NCBI RefSeq assembly: GCF_963455315.2
Contig: NW_027207213.1
Span: 1,612,001-1,676,000, forward strand
Source: Globicephala melas
Taxonomy: Eukaryota; Chordata; Mammalia; Artiodactyla; Delphinidae
Direction: 5' to 3'
DNA: 64,000 nucleotides
Position 1 is the first letter of the stretch; every line of letters starts with the position of its first letter. A program made the translations under genes and the position numbers. The notes beneath the pieces were generated by a model. That model was not told the DNA's origin. It searched no databases and saw only the letters and a list, made by a program, of their open reading frames with translations. Positions 37,920-50,559 of the stretch are shown one piece after another.

Positions 37920-39499
37920 ATAAGTGGAAGTGCCCTAGGCTCTGTTGCTTTGTTTTTTAGATGTTTCAGGAAACACCATACACTTCTCCCGAGTGGCTGT
38001 TGGCAATTTACATCCCACCCATCAGCATAACAAGGCTCCCAGTTCTCCATGGCCTGTCCTGCCTTTCTGGATTTTACACTTTTTTCAGATGGCCCTTTTG
38101 ACCGGGGGGAAGTGAGACTTCATTGTAGTGCAGATTTCCTTTGCAAGCTTGCTTGGTTGGCCAAAAAGGGCGTATGCGTTTTTTCCTGAATATATTCAGG
38201 AAGAAACGCATACGCCCTTTTTGGCCAAGTGCATCATTGTGGACGTTCTGCCTCTTTTCCTATGCTTTAAATGCAATTCCAGTCTACCTCCTGAAATCGG
38301 TTTCCTGCAATTGTGCCCCGCTTTCAAGTCCTCTTGGCAGCCTTACTTCAGTATATTTTTGGACGATAGCTGTCATTTATAACTCTGCAGGTTTGTGAAT
38401 TACAGTGCCCCTGAGCTCCTTTTTTCAACTCGCTTTCTTGTGAGCTGGCCGCAACACCGCAGGATTGCTTCAGGCCCTAATCTCGTTCCGGCACGGCACG
38501 CTGAGCCTTTGGTTAATTCCTCTTCCTGGTGGGAAATGAGAGTTAAATTTGCCCGTCCAGACACCTCCAGCTAGTCTCTCATTGGTTCTCCCTATTCCTG
38601 TTCATCTTCCGCAGAAATTGCAAACTGGGCCAAACAGGAGGTTAAAGGCACTGACTCTCCAAGTCGGGAGAGTGTTAGTAAAGCGTCTGGAATGTTGCAC
38701 CCGAGTACCAGGGGACGAGAATGGAGACGTATTTGAACACGTCTCCCGATCACACGGTTGATCATACTCTGGGTTCCACATGCATGTTTTAGCTGAAGGA
38801 AGAATCCCTTAAACCTGGAGAGTTGAGACCCGTGGAATGGGTACCATGCAATATGACTTCAAAGGGTCTTCATTTGCTCACCGAACCTCTCCAATCCTAT
38901 CACTGCTGCGTTTATGCCCCTGTACACACGCTTGATTCCCTTTCGGAGACATAACAATCCATAGGTTTTAAGATACTTACTAGTCAGGTACATTCTTAGG
39001 CGTTTAATATGGGGTGTTGAGTCCATTTCGTTGAGCAAGGAGTAGCTCTTGTCTATTCCATATTTGGCTTAAGGAACTTACTCTGTGCTCATTTCAATCT
39101 CTGGTTTTATGCAGCATCCCAACTCACCTTTCCCCTTAAGCAAGCATAAGTTGGTTTTCTAAATTTGAGACCCTGTTCTGTTTTGTAATCCAGTTCCTGT
39201 GTAGCCAAGTTTACATTCCGTGTATTAGTGATATCTTATGATGTTTCTTTTTCTGTGTGACTTATTTCAGGTAGAATCATCATACCTGAATCCACTCATT
39301 ATGCTGCTACGGGCCTGATGACATAGATGTCAGTGCTGAGTGATATTGCATTGTACGTAAGTACCACAACTTCTTCATCCATTTTTCACTTTCTGCGATA
39401 TTGAACTTGTACTGTAAACGAGGTTCTTGTAAACAGAGCCGTCCCAAACTTTGGGGTGGCTGTGTCTTTTTGATTTTCATTTCCCTAAGCTAAAGGACC
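37920..39499 (+). repeat. Satellite monomer M25 (class A)
   Basis: The first 250 bp are like M18 and M30 (CC, CATCCCACCC); the rest is the M4/M13 form of class A. Its palindrome (38157-38228) carries one mismatch, G at 38203. It starts the M25-M28 block that mirrors M4-M7. Confidence 0.98.
38157..38228. mobile_element. Palindrome copy with one mismatch (M25)
   Basis: An A-to-G change at 38203 interrupts the A run of the right arm (GGAAGAAACGC). In RNA this would leave a G-U pair, so the stem would stay closed. Confidence 0.6.
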
Positions 39500-41079
39500 A
39501 TAAGTGGAAGTGCCCTAGGCTCTGTTGCTTTGTTTTTTAGATGTTTCAGGAAACACCATACACTTCTCAGGAGTGGCTGTTGGCAATTTACATCCCGCCC
39601 ATCAGCATAACAAGGCTCCCAGTTCTCCATGGCCTGTCCTGCCTTTCTGGATTTTACACTTTTTTCAGATGGCCCTTTTGACCGGGGGGAAGTGAGACTT
39701 CATTGTAGTGCAGATTTCCTTTGCAAGCTTGCTTGGTTGGCCAAAAAGGGCGTATGCGTTTTTTCCTGAATATATTCAGGAAAAAACGCATACGCCCTTT
39801 TTGGCCAAGTGCATCATTGTGGACGTTCTTCCTCTTTTCCTATGCTTTAAATGCAATTCCAGTCTACCTCCTGAAATCGGTTTCCTGCAATTCTGCCCCG
39901 CTTTCAAGTCCTCTTGGCAGCCTTACTTCAGTATAGTTTTGGACGATAGCTGTCATTTATAACTCTGCAGGTTTGTGAATTACAGTGCCCCTGAGCTCCT
40001 TTCTTCAACTCGCTTTCTTGTGAGCTGGCCGCAACACCGCAGGATTGCTTCAGGCCCTAATCTGGTTCCAGCACGGCACGCTGAGCCTTTGGTTAATTCC
40101 TCTTCCTGGTGGGAAATGAGAGTTAAATTTGCCCGTCCAGACACCTCCAGCTAGTCTCTCATTGGTTCTCCCTATTCCTGTTCATCTTCCGCAGAAATTG
40201 CAAACTGGGCCAAACAGGAGGTTAAAGGCACTGACTCTCCAAGTCGGGAGAGTGTTAGTAAAGCGTCTGGAATGTTGCACCCGAGTACCAGGGGACGAGA
40301 ACGGAGACGTATTTGAACACGTCTCCCGATCACACGGTTGATCATACTCTGGGTTCCACATGCATGTTTTAGCTGAAGGAAGAATCCCTTAAACCTGGAG
40401 AGTTGAGACCCGTGGAATGGGTACCATGCAATATGACTTCAAAGGGTCTTCAATTGCTCACCGAACCTCTCCAATCCTATCACTGCTGCGTTTATGCCCC
40501 TGTACACACGCTTGATTCCCTTTCGGAGACATAGCAATCCATAGGTTTTAAGATACTTACTAGTCAGGTACATTCTTAGGCGTTTAATATGGGGTGTTGA
40601 GTCCATTTCGTTGAGCAAGGAGTAGCTCTTGTCTATTCCATATTTGGCTTAAGGAACTTACTCTGTGCTCATTTCAATCTCTGGTTTTATGCAGCACCCC
40701 AACTCACCTTTCCCCTTAAGCAAGCATAAGTTGGTTTTCGAAATTTGAGACCCTGTTCTGTTTTGTAATCCAGTTCCTGTGTAGCCAAGTTTACATTCCG
40801 TGTATTAGTGATATCTTATGATGTTTCTTTTTCTGTGTGACTTATTTCAGGTAGAATCATCATACCTGAATCCACTCATTATGCTGCTATGGGCCTGATG
40901 ACATAGATGTCAGTGCTGAGTGATATTGCATTGTACGTAAGTACCACAACTTCTTCATCCATTTTTCACTTTCTGCGATATTGAACTTGTACCGTAAACG
41001 AGGTTCTTGTAAACAGAGCCGTCCCAAACTTTGGGGTGGCTGTGTCTTTTTGATTTTCATTTCCCTAAGCTAAAGGACC
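39500..41079 (+). repeat. Satellite monomer M26 (class B)
   Basis: It has the M5 set (AG, GTTCTT, GTATAG, GGTTCCAGC, CAATTGCTCA). It also has TTTTCGAAATTT (G at 40740), shared only with M32 and M35, and a private GCTATGGG (T at 40890). Confidence 0.98.
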
Positions 41080-42659
41080 ATAAGTGGAAGTGCCCTAGGC
41101 TCTGTTGCTTTGTTTTTTAGATGTTTCAGGAAACACCAGACACTTCTCCCGAGTGGCTGTTGGCAATTTACATCCCGCCCATCAGCATAACAAGGCTCCC
41201 AGTTCTCCATGGCCTGTCCTGCCTTTCTGGATTTTACACTTTTTTCAGATGGCCCTTTTGACCGGGGGGAAGTGAGACTTCATTGTAGTGCAGATTTCCT
41301 TTGCAAGCTTGCTTGGTTGGCCAAAAAGGGCGTATGCGTTTTTTCCTGAATATATTCAGGAAAAAACGCATACGCCCTTTTTGGCCAAGTGCATCATTGT
41401 GGACGTTCTTCCTCTTTTCCTATGCTTTAAATGCAATTCCAGTCTACCTCCTGAAATCGGTTTCCTGCAATTCTGCCCCGCTTTCAAGTCCTCTTGGCAG
41501 CCTTACTTCAGTATAGTTTTGGACGATAGCTGTCATTTATAACTCTGCAGGTTTGTGAATTACAGTGCCCCTGAGCTCCTTTCTTCAACTCGCTTTCTTG
41601 TGAGCTGGCCGCAACACCGCAGGATTGCTTCAGGCCCTAATCTGGTTCCGGCACGGCACGCTGAGCCTTTGGTTAATTCCTCTTCCTGGTGGGAAATGAG
41701 AGTTAAATTTGCCCGTCCAGACACCTCCAGCTAGTCTCTCATTGGTTCTCCCTATTCCTGTTCATCTTCCGCAGAAATTGCAAACTGGGCCAAACAGGAG
41801 GTTAAAGGCACTGACTCTCCAAGTCGGGAGAGTGTTAGTAAAGCGTCTGGAATGTTGCACCCGAGTACCAGGGGACGAGAACGGAGACGTATTTGAACAC
41901 GTCTCCCGATCACACGGTTGATCATACTCTGGGTTCCACATGCATGTTTTAGCTGAAGGAAGAATCCCTTAAACCTGGAGAGTTGAGACCCGTGGAATGG
42001 GTACCATGCAATATGACTTCAAAGGGTCTTCAATTTCTCACCGAACCTCTCCAATCCTATCACTGCTGCGTTTATGCCCCTGTACACACGCTTGATTCCC
42101 TTTTGGAGACATAGCAATCCATAGGTTTTAAGATACTTACTAGTCAGGTACATTCTTAGGCGTTTAATATGGGGTGTTGAGTCCATTTCGTTGAGCAAGG
42201 AGTAGCTCTTGTCTATTCCATATTTGGCTTAAGGAACTTACTCTGTGCTCATTTCAATCTCTGGTTTTATGCAGCACCCCAACTCACCTTTCCCCTTAAG
42301 CAAGCATAAGTTGGTTTTCTAAATTTGAGACCCTGTTCTGTTTTGTAATACAGTTCTTGTGTAGCCAAGTTTACATTCCGTGTATTAGTGATATCTTATG
42401 ATGTTTCTTTTACTGTGTGACTTATTTCAGGTAGAATCATCATACCTGAATCCACTCATTATGCTGCTACGGGCCTGATGACATAGATGTCAGTGCTGAG
42501 TGATATTGCATTGTACGTAAGTACCACAAATTCTTCATCCATTTTTCACTTTCTGCGATATTGAACTTGTACCGTAAACGAGGTTCTTGTAAACAGAGCC
42601 GTCCCAAACTTTGGCGTGGCTGTGTCTTTTTGATTTTCATTTCCCTAAGCTAAAGGACC
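41080..42659 (+). repeat. Satellite monomer M27 (class B)
   Basis: It has the M6/M15 set with CTGAAATCGG. Private changes are CAATTTCTCA near 42031 and TTTTGGAG (T at 42104). CACAAATTC near 42526 is shared with M18 and M40. Confidence 0.98.
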
Positions 42660-44239
42660 ATAAGTGGAAGTGCCCTAGGCTCTGTTGCTTTGTTTTTTAG
42701 ATGTTTCAGGAAACACCATACACTTCTCCCGAGTGGCTGTTGGCAATTTACATCCCGCCCATCAGCATAACAAGGCTCCCAGTTCTCCATGGCCTGTCCT
42801 GCCTTTCTGGATTTTACACTTTTTTCAGATGGCCCTTTTGAACGGGGGCAAGTGAGACTTCATTGTAGTGCAGATTTCCTTTGCAAGCTTGCTTGGTTGG
42901 CCAAAAAGGGCGTATGCGTTTTTTCCTGAATATATTCAGGAAAAAACGCATACGCCCTTTTTGGCCAAGTGCATCATTGTGGACGTTCTGCCTCTTTTCC
43001 TATGCTTCAAATACATTTCCAGTCTACCTCCTGAAATCGGTTTCCTGCAATTCTGCCCCGCTTTCAAGTCCTCTTGGCAGCCTTACTTCAGTATATTTTT
43101 GGACGATAGCTGTCATTTATAACTCTGCAGGTTTGTGAATTACAGTGCCCCTGAGCTCCTTTCTTCAACTCGCTTTCTTGTGAACTGGCCGCAACACCGC
43201 AGGATTGCTTCAGGCCCTAATCTTGTTCCGGCACGGCACGCTGAGCCTTTGGTTAATTCCTCTTCCTGGTGGGAAATGAGAGTTAAATTTGCCCGTCCAG
43301 ACACCTCCAGCTAGTCTCTCATTGGTTCTCCCTATTCCTGTTCATCTTCCGCAGAAATTGCAAACTGGGCCAAACAGGAGGTTAAAGGCACTGACTCTCC
43401 AAGTTGGGAGAGTGTTAGTAAAGCGTCTGGAATGTTGCACCTGAGTACCAGGGGACGAGAACGGAGATGTATTTGAACACGTCTCCCGATCACACGGTTG
43501 ATCATACTCTGGGTTCCACAGGCATGTTTTAGCTGAAGGAAGAATCCCTTAAACCTGGAGAGTTGAGACCCGTGGAATGGGTACCATGCAATATGACTTC
43601 AAAGGGTCTTCATTTGCTCACCGAACCTCTCCAATCCTATCACTGCTGCGTTTATGCCCCTGTACACACGCTTGATTCCCTTTCGGAGACATAGCAATCC
43701 ATAGGTTTTAAGATACTTACTAGTCAGGTACATTCTTAGGCGTTTAATATGGGGTGTTGAGTCCATTTCGTTGAGCAAGGAGTAGCTCTTGTCTATTCCA
43801 TATTTGGCTTAAGGAACTTACTCTGTGCTCATTTCAATCTCTGGTTTTATGCAGCACCCCAACTCACCTTTCCCCTTAAGCAAGCATAAGTTGGTTTTCT
43901 AAATTTGAGACCCTGTTCTGTTTTGTAATCCAGTTCCTGTGTAGCCAAGTTTACATTCCGTGTATTAGTGATATCTTATGATGTTTCTTTTTCTGTGTGA
44001 CTTATTTCAGGTAGAATCATCATACCTGAATCCACTCATTATGCTGCTACGGGCCTGATGACATAGATGTCAGTGCTGAGTGATATTGCATTGTACGTAA
44101 GTACCACAACTTCTTCATCCATTTTTCACTTTCTGCGATATGGAACTTGTACCGTAAACGAGGTTCTTGTAAACAGAGCCGTCCCAAACTTTGGGGTGGC
44201 TGTGTCTTTTTGATTTTCATTTCCCTAAGCTAAAGGACC
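42660..44239 (+). repeat. Satellite monomer M28 (class C, D-like 3' end)
   Basis: Class C with GAACGGGGGC near 42840 (shared only with M41), TCTTGTTCC, CACCTGAG and GAGATGT. AAGTTGGG (T at 43405) is private. Near its end it has GATATGGAACTTG, a class D marker, but not TTCCCCTAAG, so a class D tract was lost or exchanged here. Confidence 0.97.
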
Positions 44240-45819
44240 ATAAGTGGAAGTGCCCTAGGCTCTGTTGCTTTGTTTTTTAGATGTTTCAGGAAACACCATA
44301 CACTTCTCCCGAGTGGCTGTTGGCAATTTACATCCCGCCCATCAGCATAACAAGGCTCCCAGTTCTCCATGGCCTGTCCTGCCTTTCTGGATTTTACACT
44401 TTTTTCAGATGGCCCTTTTGACCGGGGGGAAGTGAGACTTCATTGTAGTGCAGATTTCCTTTGCAAGCTTGCTTGGTTGGCCAAAAAGGGCGTATGCGTT
44501 TTTTCCTGAATATATTCAGGAAAAAACGCATACGCCCTTTTTGGCCAAGTGCATCATTGTGGACGTTCTGCCTCTTTTCCTATGCTTCAAATACAATTCC
44601 AGTCTACCTCCTGAAATCGGTTTCCTGCAATTCTGCCCCGCTTTCAAGTCCTCTTGGCAGCCTTACTTCAGTATATTTTTGGACGATAGCTGTCATTTAT
44701 AACTCTGCAGGTTTGTGAATTACAGTGACCCTGAGCTCCTTTCTTCAACTCGCTTTCTTGTGAACTGGCCGCAACACCGCAGGATTGCTTCAGGCCCTAA
44801 TCTGGTTCCGGCACGGCACGCTGAGCCTTTGGTTAATTCCTCTTCCTGGTGGGAAATGAGAGTTAAATTTGCCCGTCCAGACACCTCCAGCTAGTCTCTC
44901 ATTGGTTCTCCCTATTCCTGTTCATCTTCCGCAGAAATTGCAAACTGGGCCAAACAGGAGGTTAAAGGCACTGACTCTCCAAGTCGGGAGAGTGTTAGTA
45001 AAGCATCTGGAATGTTGCACCCGAGTACCAGGGGACGAGAACGGAGACGTATTTGAACACGTCTCCCGATCACACGGTTGATCATACTCTGGGTTCCACA
45101 GGCATGTTTTAGCTGAAGGAAGAATCCCTTAAACCTGGAGAGTTGAGACCCGTGGAATGGGTACCATGCAATATGACTTCAAAGGGTCTTCATTTGCTCA
45201 CCGAACCTCTCCAATCCTATCACTGCTGCGTTTATGCCCCTGTACACACGCTTGATTCCCTTTCGGAGACATAGCAATCCATAGGTTTTAAGATACTTAC
45301 TAGTCAGGTACATTCTTAGGCGTTTAATATGGGGTGTTGAGTCCATTTCGTTGAGCAAGGAGTAGCTCTTGTCTATTCCATATTTGGCTTAAGGAACTTA
45401 CTCTGTGCTCATTTCAATCTCTGGTTTTATGCAGCACCCCAACTCACCTTTCCCCTTAAGCAAGCATAAGTTGGTTTTCTAAATTTGAGACCCTGTTCTG
45501 TTTTGTAATCCAGTTCCTGTGTAGCCAAGTTTACATTCCGTGTATTAGTGATATCTTATGATGTTTCTTTCTCTGTGTGACTTATTTCAGGTAGAATCAT
45601 CATACCTGAATCCACTCATTATGCTGCTACGGGCCTGATGACATAGATGTCAGTGCTGAGTGATATTGCATTGTACGTAAGTACCACAACTTCTTCATCC
45701 ATTTTTCACTTTCTGCAATATTGAACTTGTACCGTAAACGAGGTTCTTGTAAACAGAGCCGTCCCAAACTTTGGGGTGGCTGTGTCTTTTTGATTTTCAT
45801 TTCCCTAAGCTAAAGGACC
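44240..45819 (+). repeat. Satellite monomer M29 (class E)
   Basis: Class E (CAGTGACCC, AAGCATCTGG, GGCATG). Private changes are CTTTCTCTGTG in the pyrimidine tract near 45571 and CTGCAATATT (A at 45717). Confidence 0.98.
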
Positions 45820-47399
45820 ATAAGTGGAAGTGCCCTAGGCTCTGTTGCTTTGTTTTTTAGATGTTTCAGGAAACACCATACACTTCTCCCGAGTGGCTGT
45901 TGGCAATTTACATCCCACCCATCAGCATAACAAGGCTCCCAGTTCTCCATGGCCTGTCCTGCCTTTCTGGATTTTACACTTTTTTCAGATGGCCCTTTTG
46001 ACCGGGGGGAAGTGAGACTTCATTGTAGTGCAGATTTCCTTTGCAAGCTTGCTTGGTTGGCCAAAAAGGGCGTATGCGTTTTTTCCTGAATATATTCAGG
46101 AAAAAACGCATACGCCCTTTTTGGCCAAGTGCATCATTGTGGACGTTCTGCCTCTTTTCCTATGCTTCAAATACAATTCCAGTCTACCTCCTGAAATCGG
46201 TTTCCTGCAATTCTGCCCCGCTTTCAAGTCCTCTTGGCAGCCTTACTTCAGTATATTTTTGGACGATAGCTGTCATTTATAACTCTGCAGGTTTGTGAAT
46301 TACAGTGCCCCTGAGCTCCTTTCTTCAACTCGCTTTCTTGTGAGCTGGCCGCAACACCGCAGGATTACTTCAGGCCCTAATCTCGTTCCGGCACGGCACG
46401 CTGAGCCTTTGGTTAATTCCTCTTCCTGGTGGGAAATGAGAGTTAAATTTGCCCGTCCAGACACCTCCAGCTAGTCTCTCATTGGTTCTCCCTATTCCTG
46501 TTCATCTTCCGCAGAAATTGCAAACTGGGCCAAACAGGAGGTTAAAGGCACTGACTCTCCAAGTCGGGAGAGTGTTAGTAAAGCGTCTGGAATGTTGCAC
46601 CCGAGTACCAGGGGACGAGAACGGAGACGTATTTGAACATGTCTCGCGATCACATGGTTGATCATACTCTGGGTTCCACATGCATGTTTTAGCTGAAGGA
46701 AGAATCCCTTAAACCTGGAGAGTTGAGACCCGTGGAATGGGTACCATGCAATATGACTTCAAAGGGTCTTCATTTGCTCACCGAACCTCTCCAATCCTAT
46801 CACTGCTGCGTTTATGCCCCTGTACACACGCTTGATTCCCTTTCGGAGACATAGCAATCCATAGGTTTTAAGATACTTACTAGTCAGGTACATTCTTAGG
46901 CGTTTAATATGGGGTGTTGAGTCCATTTCGTTGAGCAAGGAGTAGCTCTTGTCTATTCCATATTTGACTTCAGGAACTTACTCTGTGCTCATTTCAATCT
47001 CTGGTTTTATGCAGCACCCCAACTCACCTTTCCCCTTAAGCAAGCATAAGTTGGTTTTCTAAATTTGAGACCCTGTTCTGTTTTGTAATCCAGTTCCTGT
47101 GTAGCCAAGTTTACATTCCGTGTATTAGTGATATCTTATGATGTTTCTTTTTCTGTGTGACTTATTTCAGGTAGAATCATCATACCTGAATCCACTCATT
47201 ATGCTGCTACGGGCCTGATGACATAGATGTCAGTGCTGAGTGATATTGCATTGTACGTAAGTACCACAACTTCTTCATCCATTTTTCACTTTCTGCGATA
47301 TGGAACTTGTACCGTAAACGAGGTTCTTGTAAACAGAGCCGTCCCAAACTTTGGGGTGGCTGTGTCTTTTTGATTTTCATTTCCCTAAGCTAAAGGACC
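45820..47399 (+). repeat. Satellite monomer M30 (E/D chimera)
   Basis: The 5' part is class E-like with CATCCCACCC and TTCAAATACAATTCC. From TGAGCTGG on it looks like class D (AGGATTACTT, GAACATGTCTC, TATGGAACTTG), with TTTGACTTCAGG. Private changes are TCTCGCGATC and CACATGG (T at 46655). Confidence 0.97.
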
Positions 47400-48979
47400 A
47401 TAAGTGGAAGTGCCCTAGGCTCTGTTGCTTTGTTTTTTAGATGTTTCAGGAAACACCATACACTTCTCCCGAGTGGCTGTTGGCAATTTACATCCCGCCC
47501 ATCAGCATAACAAGGCTCCCAGTTCTCCATGGCCTGTCCTGCCTTTCTGGATTTTACACTTTTTTCAGATGGCCCTTTTGACCGGGGGGAAGTGAGACTT
47601 CATTGTAGTGCAGATTTCCTTTGCAAGCTTGCTTGGTTGGCCAAAAAGGGCGTATGCGTTTTTTCCTGAATATATTCAGGAAAAAACGCATACGCCCTTT
47701 TTGGCCAAGTGCATCATTGTGGACGTTCTGCCTCTTTTCCTATGCTTTAAATGCAATTCCAGTCTACCTCCTGAAATCGGTTTCCTGCAATTCTGCCCCG
47801 CTTTCAAGTCCTCTTGGCAGCCTTACTTCAGTATATTTTTGGACGATAGCTGTCATTTATAACTCTGCAGGTTTGTGAATTACAGTGCCCCTGAGCTCCT
47901 TTCTTCAACTCGCTTTCTTGTGAGCTGGCCGCAACACTGCAGGATTGCTTCAGGCCCTAATCTCGTTCCGGCACGGCACGCTGAGCCTTTGGTTAATTCC
48001 TCTTCCTGGTGGGAAATGAGAGTTAAATTTGCCCGTCCAGACACCTCCAGCTAGTCTCTCATTGGTTCTCCCTATTCCTGTTCATCTTCCGCAGAAATTG
48101 CAAACTGGGCCAAACAGGAGGTTAAAGGCACTGACTCTCCAAGTCGGGAGAGTGTTAGTAAAGCGTCTGGAATGTTGCACCCGAGTACCAGGGGACGAGA
48201 ATGGAGACGTATTTGAACACGTCTCCCGATCACACGGTTGATCATACTCTGGGTTCCACATGCATGTTTTAGCTGAAGGAAGAATCCCTTAAACCTGGAG
48301 AGTTGAGACCCGTGGAATGGGTACCATGCAATATGACTTCAAAGGGTCTTCATTTGCTCACCGAACCTCTCCAATCCTATCACTGCTGCGTTTATGCCCC
48401 TGTACACACGCTTGATTCCCTTTCGGAGACATAACAATCCATAGGTTTTAAGATACTTACTAGTCAGGTACATTCTTAGGCGTTTAATATGGGGTGTTGA
48501 GTCCATTTCGTTGAGCAAGGAGTAGCTCTTGTCTATTCCATATTTGGCTTAAGGAACTTACTCTGTGCTCATTTCAATCTCTGGTTTTATGCAGCATCCC
48601 AACTCACCTTTCCCCTTAAGCAAGCATAAGTTGGTTTTCTAAATTTGAGACCCTGTTCTGTTTTGTAATCCAGTTCCTGTGTAGCCAAGTTTACATTCCG
48701 TGTATTAGTGATATCTTATGATGTTTCTTTTTCTGTGTGACTTATTTCAGGTAGAATCATCATACCTGAATCCACTCATTATGCTGCTACGGGCCTGATG
48801 ACATAGATGTCAGTGCTGAGTGATATTGCATTGTACGTAAGTACCACAACTTCTTCATCCATTTTTCACTTTCTGCGATATTGAACTTGTACTGTAAACG
48901 AGGTTCTTGTAAACAGAGCCGTCCCAAACTTTGGGGTGGCTGTGTCTTTTTGATTTTCATTTCCCTAAGCTAAAGGACC
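47400..48979 (+). repeat. Satellite monomer M31 (class A in its 3' half)
   Basis: The 5' half has TTTAAATGCAATTCC with TTCTGCCCC and CTTTCTTC, so it lacks the class A 5' markers. The 3' half is class A (GAATGGAGACG, ATAACAATCC, GCATCCC, ACTGTAAACG). CAACACTGC near 47934 is shared with M34. Confidence 0.97.
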
Positions 48980-50559
48980 ATAAGTGGAAGTGCCCTAGGC
49001 TCTGTTGCTTTGTTTTTTAGATGTTTCAGGAAACACCATACACTTCTCAGGAGTGGCTGTTGGCAATTTACATCCCGCCCATCAGCATAACAAGGCTCCC
49101 AGTTCTCCATGGCCTGTCCTGCCTTTCTGGATTTTACACTTTTTTCAGATGGCCCTTTTGACCGGGGGGAAGTGAGACTTCATTGTAGTGCAGATTTCCT
49201 TTGCAAGCTTGCTTGGTTGGCCAAAAAGGGCGTATGCGTTTTTTCCTGAATATATTCAGGAAAAAACGCATACGCCCTTTTTGGCCAAGTGCATCATTGT
49301 GGACGTTCTTCCTCTTTTCCTATGCTTTAAATGCAATTCCAGTCTACCTCCTGAAATCGGTTTCCTGCAATTCTGCCCCGCTTTCAAGTCCTCTTGGCAG
49401 CCTTACTTCAGTATAGTTTTGGACGATAGCTGTCATTTATAACTCTGCAGGTTTGTGAATTACAGTGCCCCTGAGCTCCTTTCTTCAACTCGCTTTCTTG
49501 TGAGCTGGCCGCAACACCGCAGGATTGCTTCAGGCCCTAATCTGGTTCCAGCACGGCACGCTGAGCCTTTGGTTAATTCCTCTTCCTGGTGGGAAATGAG
49601 AGTTAAATTTGCCCGTCCAGACACCTCCAGCTAGTCTCTCATTGGTTCTCCCTATTCCTGTTCATCTTCCGCAGAAATTGCAAACTGGGCCAAACAGGAG
49701 GTTAAAGGCACTGACTCTCCAAGTCGGGAGAGTGTTAGTAAAGCGTCTGGAATGTTGCACCCGAGTACCAGGGGACGAGAACGGAGACGTATTTGAACAC
49801 GTCTCCCGATCACACGGTTGATCATACTCTGGGTTCCACATGCATGTTTTAGCTGAAGGAAGAATCCCTTAAACCTGGAGAGTTGAGACCCGTGGAATGG
49901 GTACCATGCAATATGACTTCAAAGGGTCTTCAATTGCTCACCGAACCTCTCCAATCCTATCACTGCTGCGTTTATGCCCCTGTACACACGCTTGATTCCC
50001 TTTCGGAGACATAGCAATGCATAGGTTTTAAGATACTTACTAGTCAGGTACATTCTTAGGCGTTTAATATGGGGTGTTGAGTCCATTTCGTTGAGCAAGG
50101 AGTAGCTCTTGTCTATTCCATATTTGGCTTAAGGAACTTACTCTGTGCTCATTTCAATCTCTGGTTTTATGCAGCACCCCAACTCACCTTTCCCCTTAAG
50201 CAAGCATAAGTTGGTTTTCGAAATTTGAGACCCTGTTCTGTTTTGTAATCCAGTTCCTGTGTAGCCAAGTTTACATTCCGTGTATTAGTGATATCTTATG
50301 ATGTTTCTTTTTCTGTGTGACTTATTTCAGGTAGAATCATCATACCTGAATCCACTCATTATGCTGCTACGGGCCTGATGACATAGATGTCAGTGCTGAG
50401 TGATATTGCATTGTACGTAAGTACCACAACTTCTTCATCCATTTTTCACTTTCTGCGATATTGAACTTGTACCGTAAACGAGGTTCTTGTAAACAGAGCC
50501 GTCCCAAACTTTGGGGTGGCTGTGTCTTTTTGATTTTCATTTCCCTAAGCTAAAGGACC
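48980..50559 (+). repeat. Satellite monomer M32 (class B)
   Basis: Same as M26, including TTTTCGAAATTT near 50215, but with ATAGCAATGC near 50011 and the usual GCTACGGG. Confidence 0.98.
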
